From Acidobacteriota bacterium (lineage in GTDB: Bacteria > Acidobacteriota > Terriglobia > UBA7540): a DNA stretch of 9,915 nucleotides. The stretch's first letter is position 1, and every line of letters starts with the position of its first letter. Positions 1-5,621 of this stretch are shown piece after piece. Under the pieces are notes generated by a model. That model was not told where the DNA came from and made no database searches. It saw only the letters and a list, made by a program, of their open reading frames with translations. Position numbers and translations under genes: made by a program. The DNA lies in contig PLWR01000323.1 of NCBI GenBank assembly GCA_003165615.1, forward strand, positions 1-9,915, in the 5' to 3' direction.

Positions 1-74
1 TGCGGACGCAAAATCGGCTCATCGGAGAAACGGTACGCCGCATCCTTAGACGGATGGCCGTTGTGCATCCCCAA

Positions 75-98
75 CCCTCGCCCCCTTGGGGGAGAGGG
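75..98. repeat. GC-rich hairpin (CCCTC/GAGGG type)
   Basis: Eleven-base arms CCCTCGCCCCC and GGGGGAGAGGG are separated by TT and pair with one mismatch. No T-run follows on either strand, so it is not a clear intrinsic terminator. It looks like a dispersed intergenic palindrome. Confidence 0.5.
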
Positions 99-155
99 CT
101 GAAATTCAAAAACCCGGCGCGGCATTTTTTCGTGACGGTGAGGTTGCTCATCCGC

Positions 156-198
156 GATGTAGAAACTCCTGATGCCGGCTGGAAGCCGGCGCTACATC
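156..198 (-). repeat. REP-like palindrome with GTAG head
   Basis: On the minus strand the core reads GTAGC followed by the perfect stem GCCGGCT-TCC-AGCCGGC (195 down to 174). The whole is bracketed by GATGTAG (156-162) and CTACATC (192-198), a perfect 7-bp outer inverted repeat. The minus-strand core has the same 22-nt length and plan as the hairpins at 8887-8934. It differs from the first of them at four positions, including a compensating C-G to G-C pair swap. The 5' GTAG next to a hairpin is the hallmark of REP sequences recognised by RAYT (TnpA_REP) transposases; assignment to that class is inference. Confidence 0.65.
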
Positions 199-230
199 TG
201 AAAACAGTACAGCACCCGTCAGAGCCCGCC

Positions 231-260
231 TTGCCGGGCCATTTCGTCCTGTGGTATATT
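231..260 (+). promoter_or_regulatory. Candidate argR promoter
   Basis: TTGCCG (231-236) and TATATT (255-260) are separated by 18 bp, an acceptable sigma70-type arrangement. Transcription would begin near 266-268, only about 17-19 nt before the argR ATG. The site is supported mainly by its position and AT-rich character within GC-rich DNA. Confidence 0.4.
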
Positions 261-269
261 TATAAGTTG

Positions 270-287
270 TTTGCATAAAATTGCATG
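270..287. promoter_or_regulatory. Candidate ArgR operator (ARG box)
   Basis: TTTGCATAAAATTGCATG matches the layout of the 18-bp ARG box (TGAAT, four A/T, ATTCA). TGCAT and TTGCA form the imperfect dyad around an AAAA centre. It overlaps the argR start codon (285-287) and lies just downstream of the proposed -10, where a bound repressor would block initiation. This is the expected autoregulatory arrangement for argR; binding is inferred. Confidence 0.5.
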
Positions 288-731
288 GATAACGTTTATC
301 GACGGACGCAGATCGTGGATCTCCTGCACAGCGAAGAGGTCGAAACGCAGGATGACCTTCGCCGCAAGCTGGCGCGGCGGGGCATCCATGTGACCCAGGC
401 TACCGTCTCGCGCGACATCGAGGAGCTCGGGCTGGTAAAAACGCGCACCGGTTATCGCCTGCCGGAGGCGGCGGAACCGATGGCGTCTTTCCAGCCGACC
501 CTGGCGGTGGTGTTGAAGGAATTCCTGACCGATGCGCGCCAGGCTGCAAACCTGGTGATCCTGAAGACCCGGCCGGGGAATGCCCACTCGGTGGCCGCGG
601 CGCTCGACGCCAACGCCTGGGAGGAAGTTGTCGGAACCGTGGCGGGCGACGACACCATCTTCATCGCCACTTCCAGTTCGCGCCAGGCGGAAGTGATTCG
701 CAAGAAGATTTTGAAGCTCGTGGCGACTTAA
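285..731 (+). CDS. argR: Arginine repressor ArgR
   Basis: A 148-residue transcriptional regulator of arginine metabolism, close to the usual ~150 residues. The N-terminal winged helix-turn-helix carries the recognition segment TQATVSRDIEELG (37-49). The C-terminal domain, which forms the hexamer and binds L-arginine, carries KTRPGNAHSVA (94-104) and GTVAGDDTIFI (117-127). The paired Asp of GDD are the arginine ligands in the family. The start is forced: the same frame has a TAA at 276-278, so ATG 285 is the first possible codon. No Shine-Dalgarno sequence precedes it, and with the proposed promoter the leader is very short. A candidate ARG box overlaps the start codon, suggesting autorepression. 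It stands just upstream of argG and argH in the same direction, as expected for a dedicated regulator. Identification is firm. Confidence 0.95.
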   Translation: MDNVYRRTQIVDLLHSEEVETQDDLRRKLARRGIHVTQATVSRDIEELGLVKTRTGYRLPEAAEPMASFQPTLAVVLKEFLTDARQAANLVILKTRPGNAHSVAAALDANAWEEVVGTVAGDDTIFIATSSSRQAEVIRKKILKLVAT

Positions 732-735
732 GGCA

Positions 736-871
736 GTTGTCAGTGGTCCGTGGTCCGTTGCCAGTATCTGGCCCGTATGCTGACGACTGAAAACAGAAAT
801 CTGGAAAGTGACAATTGATGACTGGCAACGGACGACGGACAACGGACAACGGACAACTGACCACGGACAAC
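736..871. repeat. Heptamer inverted-repeat element between argR and argG
   Basis: The right arm (827-871) is six consecutive 7-mers of the form NACGGAC plus a partial copy. The left arm (739-759) carries three complementary 7-mers (GTCAGTG, GTCCGTG, GTCCGTT). GTCCGTTGCCAGT (753-765) is a perfect 13-bp inverted match to 821-833. The 55-bp centre is AT-richer. Such GGACAAC/GTCCGTT strings are, from memory, common in intergenic DNA of Acidobacteriota-type genomes and often give spurious 'SVVRCPLSVV' ORFs. It could form a long hairpin between the argR and argG transcripts. There is no T-run, so termination is uncertain. Confidence 0.75.
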
Positions 872-901
872 TTCCCAAGAAAAGGAATCGGGATTCAAAC
901 C

Positions 902-2152
902 ATGCCTACATCTTCTCCAGCACAAGTCAAGCGTGTGGTTCTGGCTTACTCGGGAGGGCTTGACACCTCCATCATTATTCCCTGGCTGCGGGAAAACTAC
1001 GGTTGTGAAGTCATCGCCATGGTTGGGAATGTTGGCCAAGGTGACGATTACGCCGCCGTCCGCAAGAAGGCCCTGGCCAGCGGCGCTACCAAAGTCTTTG
1101 TCGAAGACCTCCGCGAGGAGTTTGTAACCGGCTACCTCTGGAAAGCCGTCAAGGCGGGCACGGTCTACGAAGGCAAGTACCTGCTGGGAACGTCCCTCGC
1201 CCGGCCGGTGATCGCCAAAGCCCAGGTGCGGGTCGCCCTGGAACAAGGCGCGGACGCACTGGCACACGGTTGCACGGGGAAGGGGAATGATCAGGTGCGG
1301 TTTGAGTTGACCTTCAAGGCGCTCGCGCCCCACCTGCGGGTCATCGCCCCCTGGCGTGAATGGTCCATCAAATCGCGCGAAGACGCTTTGCAATATGCGG
1401 AGAGTCATAGCATCCCGGTGTCCGTCACCAAGAAGGACCTCTACAGCCGCGACCAGAACCTTTGGCACTTGAGCCACGAGGGCGGGCCGCTGGAAACCAA
1501 ACTGGGCGAGCCACCCGAGGAGGCGTGGAAGCTCACCGTCAATCCTCAAAACGCTCCGGAGCAGGAAGCAACGGTGATCATCGGTTTTGAAGCGGGCGTG
1601 CCGGTGTCGGTCAATGGCAAGCGCCTGGGCCCCGTGAAGCTGGTCGAGACCTTGAATGAAATTGGCGGTCGATACGGCGTGGGCCGCACCGACCTGGTGG
1701 AAAACCGGCTGGTGGGGATGAAATCTCATGGTGCGTATGAGACGCCTGCCGGCACGCAGATTTATGCTGCCCACCAGGAACTTGAGGCCCTGTGCCTCGA
1801 CCGCGAGACGCTCCACTACAAACAGCTTGTCGCATTGCGATATGCCGAGTTGGTCTATTACGGACAATGGTTCACCCCGCTGCGCGAAGCGCTCGACAGT
1901 TTTGTTGAATCCACGCAACAGAACGTAACCGGAAAGGTGACCCTGGGTCTTTACCGCGGCAACATCCGCGTGCTGGACCGCGAGTCGCCTTATTCCCTCT
2001 ATGACACCAGCATCGGCAGCTTCGTGATGGGCGCGGACTACGATCAGAAGGACGCCGCGGGCTTCATCAACATCCTGGGCCTGCCTCTGCGCATCGAAGC
2101 CGCACTGCGCAAGAAGCGGCAATTGAAGCCCGCCGGGAGGAAGAAGGGATGA
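902..2152 (+). CDS. argG: Argininosuccinate synthase
   Basis: A 416-residue cytosolic enzyme joining citrulline and aspartate with ATP cleavage to AMP and PPi, the penultimate step of arginine synthesis. The N-type ATP-pyrophosphatase P-loop AYSGGLDTS lies at residues 15-23. The conserved GCTGKGNDQVRFE begins at residue 123 (nucleotide 1268). IAPWREW, DLVENRLVGMKSHGAYETP and the C-terminal YDTSIGSFVMGADYDQK are all present. I place the start at ATG 902. The frame is open back to 815, but that extension only translates the heptamer repeat, and the ATP loop then falls at the usual distance from the N-terminus. Upstream purine stretches are AAAGGA (881-886) and CGGGA (889-893). The stop TGA overlaps the argH ATG (ATGA at 2149-2152), implying translational coupling. 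No ARG box is evident directly upstream. No truncation or odd residue seen. Confidence 0.96.
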   Translation: MPTSSPAQVKRVVLAYSGGLDTSIIIPWLRENYGCEVIAMVGNVGQGDDYAAVRKKALASGATKVFVEDLREEFVTGYLWKAVKAGTVYEGKYLLGTSLARPVIAKAQVRVALEQGADALAHGCTGKGNDQVRFELTFKALAPHLRVIAPWREWSIKSREDALQYAESHSIPVSVTKKDLYSRDQNLWHLSHEGGPLETKLGEPPEEAWKLTVNPQNAPEQEATVIIGFEAGVPVSVNGKRLGPVKLVETLNEIGGRYGVGRTDLVENRLVGMKSHGAYETPAGTQIYAAHQELEALCLDRETLHYKQLVALRYAELVYYGQWFTPLREALDSFVESTQQNVTGKVTLGLYRGNIRVLDRESPYSLYDTSIGSFVMGADYDQKDAAGFINILGLPLRIEAALRKKRQLKPAGRKKG

Positions 2153-3546
2153 AGCTCTGGGGCGGACGCTTCAGCGGCCGGCGCGACCCGCAGTTCGAAA
2201 AGTTCTCCGAGTCCTTTTCCCTCGATCAACGTTTCGTTCTGTATGACCTGCGCGTCAACCTAGCTTACGTGAAGGCCTTGAGTGGGGCTCGCGTGCTGAA
2301 GGCGCGCGAAGCTTCGCAGCTTGCTGCCGGCCTGGAAGCGCTGCGCCGCAGGGTTCAGCATGACGCAAGCTGGGCGCAGGGGCAGACCGCCGAAGACGTT
2401 CACACCTGGGTGGAGGGTGAGCTCGAGCGCATCGCCGGGGACGTGGCACGCAAGTTGCGCACCGGCCGCAGCCGCAACGACCTGGTGGCGACGGAGATGC
2501 GCCTGTACGTGAAGGACGCGACGCTTCAGCTTGAGCGCACGCTGGCCGATCTGCTGGCGGCGCTGGCGAGGCAGGCACGGCGGCACTCGCCGGTGATACT
2601 GCCGGGATACACGCACCTTCAGCCCGCGCAACCCATCCTCTTCGCGCACTATCTGCTGGCCTATTTCGAAATGTTCTGCCGGGATGGCAGCCGCTTGCGG
2701 GATTGCCGCGTTCGCGCCGATGAACTCCCCATGGGCGCCGGCGCCCTGGCGGGAACCACCTTCGCGATTAATCGCGAGCGCCTGGCGGAGGAATTGGGAT
2801 TCGCGCGCGTGGCCCGCAATAGCCTGGACGTCACTTCGGACCGCGATCCCGTGGCGGAATTGCTTTTCGCCTGCTCCCTGTGCATGGTCCACCTGAGCCG
2901 CTGGGCGGAGGATTTGATCATCTATTCCTCGCCGGGGTTTGGCTATGTGGAGCTTGCCGACGCGTATTCCACCGGCAGCAGCTTGATGCCGCAGAAGAAG
3001 AACCCGGATTCGCTGGAGTTGATTCGCGGGCGCTCGGGCACTCTGCTGGGAAACCTGATGTCCATGCTGGCGGTGATGAAAGGCCTGCCGCTTTCCTATG
3101 ATCGCGACCTCCAGGAAGACAAGGCCGCGATGTTTTCCGGAGTGGACACCACTTTGGGGGCGCTCGAAATCGCCGCGCGCGTGACCGCAACCCTGCGCAT
3201 TCACCCTGAGCGTATGAAGGCCATGACCCAGCTCGGATTCCTGACCTCGACCGACCTTGCCGATGAACTGGTGGGGCGCGGCGTTCCCTTTGCCGATGCG
3301 CACGAGCAGGTGGGGAAGCTGGTTCGTCATTGCGCAGCCGAGGGCAAGACGTTTCAGGATTTATCGGCGGAGGAAGCCGCGCAGATCATACCGGGATGGG
3401 ATTCAGACTTGCATGATGTGGCTACGTCAATGGATCGGTCTGTGGCGCGCCGCAATGTGACCGGCGGCACCGCTCCCAAACAGGTGGCGCGCCAGATCGC
3501 ACGCGCCGAACAGCTTGTCGAGGAATTGCGGAACAGGCTTAAATGA
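2149..3546 (+). CDS. argH: Argininosuccinate lyase
   Basis: A 465-residue enzyme of the fumarase/aspartase superfamily that cleaves argininosuccinate to arginine and fumarate, the final step of arginine synthesis; active as a cytosolic homotetramer in the family. The N-terminus MKLWGGRF is diagnostic. TGRSRNDLVATEMRL is the substrate-binding segment. YTHLQPAQP contains the catalytic His (residue 156). The superfamily signature GSSLMPQKKNPD (276-287) provides the flexible loop with the catalytic Ser. Length is normal. ATG 2149 overlaps the argG stop and follows GGAGG (2136-2140) with 8 nt spacing, a good ribosome site inside the end of argG. It is therefore almost certainly co-transcribed and coupled with argG. 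The stop is followed within a few bases by a GTAGCG...CGCTAC palindrome. Confidence 0.97.
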   Translation: MKLWGGRFSGRRDPQFEKFSESFSLDQRFVLYDLRVNLAYVKALSGARVLKAREASQLAAGLEALRRRVQHDASWAQGQTAEDVHTWVEGELERIAGDVARKLRTGRSRNDLVATEMRLYVKDATLQLERTLADLLAALARQARRHSPVILPGYTHLQPAQPILFAHYLLAYFEMFCRDGSRLRDCRVRADELPMGAGALAGTTFAINRERLAEELGFARVARNSLDVTSDRDPVAELLFACSLCMVHLSRWAEDLIIYSSPGFGYVELADAYSTGSSLMPQKKNPDSLELIRGRSGTLLGNLMSMLAVMKGLPLSYDRDLQEDKAAMFSGVDTTLGALEIAARVTATLRIHPERMKAMTQLGFLTSTDLADELVGRGVPFADAHEQVGKLVRHCAAEGKTFQDLSAEEAAQIIPGWDSDLHDVATSMDRSVARRNVTGGTAPKQVARQIARAEQLVEELRNRLK

Positions 3547-3551
3547 GAAGG

Positions 3552-3582
3552 GTAGCGCGGACCTACAGACCAGACGCGCTAC
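3552..3582. repeat. GTAGCGCG...CGCGCTAC inverted repeat after argH
   Basis: Perfect 8-bp arms GTAGCGCG (3552-3559) and CGCGCTAC (3575-3582) flank 15 nt. It starts six bases after the argH stop. The leading GGGTAGCGCGG (3550-3560) recurs exactly at 7974-7984, where it spans the stop codon of another gene. It appears to be a degenerate member of the GTAG...CTAC palindrome set in this window. It could end argH transcription, although there is no T-run. Confidence 0.55.
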
Positions 3583-3617
3583 GCCTGCTCCTCGGGCGTG
3601 TCATCGCCGGGAAAGCG

Positions 3618-3634
3618 GAATCCATTTTGGATTC
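3618..3634. repeat. Small perfect hairpin GAATCCA-TTT-TGGATTC
   Basis: Perfect 7-bp arms with a 3-nt loop lie in the 145-bp gap between argH and the next gene. No poly-T follows on the plus strand. It may be a weak terminator or mRNA 5' structure; no function can be assigned. Confidence 0.35.
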
Positions 3635-3691
3635 ACGGAGAGATTAGCGGAAGCGAAGAACGAGCGATGGAAGGAAAGGCACGGAGCTTTT

Positions 3692-4525
3692 ATGGACCTC
3701 AAAACCTTACTCGAAACACCTCCATGGGATTGGCCGGAAGATGCCGGGCATTTGCTTCTTACGACCTTAGTTGATAAGCAGGCTAGTGGATCTGACCGGC
3801 TCATCGCCGCCGAGCTTGCGGGTGATTCACCCGTTATGGACGACGAGTTGGCAGAGGCCTTACTGGCGATTGCCGGTAGTCGTGAAGAGCCCGAGGCCTT
3901 GCGTGCCCAAGCTGCAATTAGCCTGGGGCCAGTCCTGGAACAAACCGACCTCGATGGGTTCGATGATCCGGATGATGTACCCATTACCGAGCAGACGTTC
4001 CATGCCATCCAGGATTCGCTCCACAGGCTTTACCTCGATGAGAGCAATACCAAGGAATTACGGCGACGAATTCTGGAGGCGGCTGTGCGCGCCCCCCAGG
4101 ATTGGCACAGGAGCGCCGTCAGCGCTGCGTATTCCAGCGGAGACAAAGACTGGATGCTGACGGCGGTATTTGCGATGAGCAGAGTTCGCGGTTTTGATGA
4201 TCAGATCCTGGAGGCACTCGAAAGCACCGACGCCGAGATTCACTTTGAGGCAGTTAACGCGGCGGGCGTCTGTGGACTAGAAGCTGCGTGGCCGCACGTC
4301 GTCGCCCTCGTCAGGACCCCATCAACCCCCAAGCTCTTGCTGCTTGCCGCTATCGAAGCCGTCGGCAACCTCCATCCGCAAGAGGCAGGGGAGATCCTGG
4401 CAGACTTGTCTGAGTCTCCTGACAGAGAGATCGCCGAGGCGGCCGCCGAAACCATCGACATGGCTCTGGCAATGTCCGGCGAGATAGACGATCAAATGGA
4501 TAATGATGGAAATTGGATCAACTGA
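3692..4525 (+). CDS. HEAT-like alpha-helical repeat protein, function unknown
   Basis: A 277-residue soluble, acidic protein with no signal peptide or membrane segment. It starts MDLKTLLETPPWDWPEDAG and is made of successive helix pairs (for example 48-81, 122-148, 152-178, 180-207, 211-239) with the Ala/Leu spacing of HEAT/armadillo-type repeats. The acidic insert DGFDDPDDVP lies at 88-97. I recognise the general type (HEAT-repeat proteins with an N-terminal 'PPWDWPEDA' segment), which usually act as protein-interaction scaffolds; the partner is unknown. The frame is open back to 3515 inside argH, but GGAG (3683-3686) five bases before ATG 3692 and the sharp change to protein-like composition favour 3692. 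Its stop is one base from the stop of the convergent DUF362 gene. A link to arginine synthesis is not implied by anything in the protein. Confidence 0.8.
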   Translation: MDLKTLLETPPWDWPEDAGHLLLTTLVDKQASGSDRLIAAELAGDSPVMDDELAEALLAIAGSREEPEALRAQAAISLGPVLEQTDLDGFDDPDDVPITEQTFHAIQDSLHRLYLDESNTKELRRRILEAAVRAPQDWHRSAVSAAYSSGDKDWMLTAVFAMSRVRGFDDQILEALESTDAEIHFEAVNAAGVCGLEAAWPHVVALVRTPSTPKLLLLAAIEAVGNLHPQEAGEILADLSESPDREIAEAAAETIDMALAMSGEIDDQMDNDGNWIN

Positions 4526-4526
4526 C

Positions 4527-5534
4527 TTACGCCTTGACCACTTCCGTCCGCACCTTGTCAAAATCCATTCTTCCCAAACCACGATCCTGCGCCAGCTTCA
4601 GATAGCGCAACTGGCTGGGCTCGATGTCCCAATAGGCCTTGGCCACGTAAGCGTCCAGGGCCACGGGATCGGTCCCGGCCACCAGCGTCTTCTTCAGAAG
4701 CACGTCGGCCAGGCTGCCGCCGGTAGGTCCGTTGCGGATAAGCACGCGGTAGGCGTCGATCAGCGTCAGGGTGGGACGCATGGCGTCGGCAAGGTCGGCC
4801 AGGCTTTCGTGGATGCGCTGGTGAAGCCGGTTGCGCGCCCCGCCCAGAATCCCATACCAGTTCTTCATTCCCAGGGTGACGCCCGTCAAGCTGTGAGACT
4901 TGGCCACGGGAAAGTTGATCATCTTGTCGGCGGCGATGAAGGGTTCGAGCACGGGCCATTCGCCCAGAACGTCGCCACGCAGGTTGACCTGGTGAAACAG
5001 GCGCTCCTCCGGCAGCACGATTACCGCACCCTCGTCGCCGGCGGCGCGGGCAATTCCGCTGCGCTCAAAGCAGCGGTGAGGTTCATTGCAACTTACGTCG
5101 GTGACAGTCACTTTCCGGGCGCCCGCATCCAGGCACTGCCGCACCATTTCCGCCACGGCCAGGGGATTGGTGTTGGCAGCTTGCTCGGGAGTGCGATCCC
5201 ACCCAATATTGGGCTTAATCACCACCACATCACCGCGCGCAATGAAGCGCCCGATGCCACCCAACCCCTCCAGCGCCTTCCGCACCAGGGCCCGGGGGTC
5301 TTCACCCTGCGCGACCACCATTTCCGGATAGCGGATGTCGTCCGGCACGGTGAATCTGCGGGCGAGCGTCAGTGGGGCCGCATCCTGCGGACGGCGACTC
5401 CGGCTGCTCAGCCACAGTGCCGCGGCCGCCGCAGAAGCGCTTAGGCCTCCTACACGCAGGAGTTTTACGAGCATTTCGCGCCGGGGCGTGGAGTTCGGTG
5501 CGGGTTTTTCAGGATCGTGCCGGGTATCTGCCAT
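4527..5534 (-). CDS. DUF362-family protein with Tat-like leader
   Basis: A 335-residue protein. Residues 18-45 (RREMLVKLL followed by a hydrophobic Gly/Ala/Leu stretch) look like a twin-arginine (Tat) signal or signal anchor, so the mature part probably lies outside the cytoplasmic membrane. The rest matches the DUF362 pattern: DVVVIKPNIGW (102-112), T122-N-P, a Gly-Ala-rich helix then KVTVTDVSCN (141-150), INFPVAKSHSLTGVTLGMKN (206-225) and GTDPVALDAYVAKA (287-300). DUF362 proteins are frequently associated with redox or Fe-S proteins, but this one has no ferredoxin Cys cluster, only two Cys (149, 155 region), and its activity is unknown. No clear ribosome site precedes ATG 5534, so the start is uncertain by a few codons. 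It is divergent from the SpeE-like membrane gene, 87 bp away, which may mark a functional pair. Confidence 0.85.
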   Translation of the reverse strand: MADTRHDPEKPAPNSTPRREMLVKLLRVGGLSASAAAAALWLSSRSRRPQDAAPLTLARRFTVPDDIRYPEMVVAQGEDPRALVRKALEGLGGIGRFIARGDVVVIKPNIGWDRTPEQAANTNPLAVAEMVRQCLDAGARKVTVTDVSCNEPHRCFERSGIARAAGDEGAVIVLPEERLFHQVNLRGDVLGEWPVLEPFIAADKMINFPVAKSHSLTGVTLGMKNWYGILGGARNRLHQRIHESLADLADAMRPTLTLIDAYRVLIRNGPTGGSLADVLLKKTLVAGTDPVALDAYVAKAYWDIEPSQLRYLKLAQDRGLGRMDFDKVRTEVVKA

Positions 5535-5550
5535 GTTCAGGGTGCCGGGC

Positions 5551-5606
5551 TGCCAATTCGCTTACCGGGCATTCGATGATTTTCTCGAATTGGCAATCGT
5601 ATTGCC
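5551..5606. promoter_or_regulatory. Inverted repeats in the divergent DUF362/SpeE-like promoter gap
   Basis: TGCCAATTCG (5551-5560) and CGAATTGGCA (5586-5595) are a perfect 10-bp inverted repeat 25 bp apart. Overlapping the right arm, GGCAAT-CGT-ATTGCC (5592-5606) is a second perfect palindrome. Both lie in the 87-bp intergenic gap between divergent genes, so they are candidate binding sites for a dimeric regulator of both. No convincing -35/-10 pair could be chosen on either strand. Confidence 0.45.
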
Positions 5607-5621
5607 CTCTACTCCCTTGAG

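Larger units (their letters stand above)
1..230. other. Upstream region with no confident gene
   Basis: No reading frame here can be assigned. A minus-strand frame beginning at an ATG at 66-68 reads off the left edge (about 22 codons, MHNGHPSKDAAYRF...) and could be the 5' end of a gene divergent from argR, but it has only a poor purine-rich upstream site. A plus-strand frame is open from the left edge to 276-278 but consists largely of repeat sequence. Neither can be supported. The stretch does contain two hairpin elements, listed separately. Confidence 0.4.

Noticed and set aside
827..871. CRISPR-like short repeats
   Set aside because: Units are 7 bp with no unique spacers; this is a simple tandem heptamer, not a CRISPR array.
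219..878. A 219-codon minus-strand ORF across argR
   Set aside because: Its start is a translation of the GGAC heptamer repeat (WSVVRCPLSVV) and the rest is antisense to argR.
815..901. N-terminal extension of argG
   Set aside because: The 29 extra codons only translate the heptamer repeat; homologues begin just before the ATP-binding loop.
740..2122. A 460-codon minus-strand ORF opposite argG
   Set aside because: It is the antisense shadow of argG in GC-rich DNA, begins in the argG coding region and ends in the heptamer repeat, and shows no family motifs.
2260..3330. A 356-codon minus-strand ORF opposite argH
   Set aside because: Antisense shadow of a well-identified enzyme with its signature motifs on the plus strand.
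3515..3691. Upstream extension of the HEAT-like protein into argH
   Set aside because: The 59 extra codons have no helical repeat character, include hairpin sequence, and a good ribosome site precedes ATG 3692.
4503..5444. A 313-codon plus-strand ORF opposite the DUF362 gene
   Set aside because: Antisense to a protein with clear DUF362 motifs and a leader peptide; the plus-strand translation is His/Gln-rich in the manner of a shadow frame.
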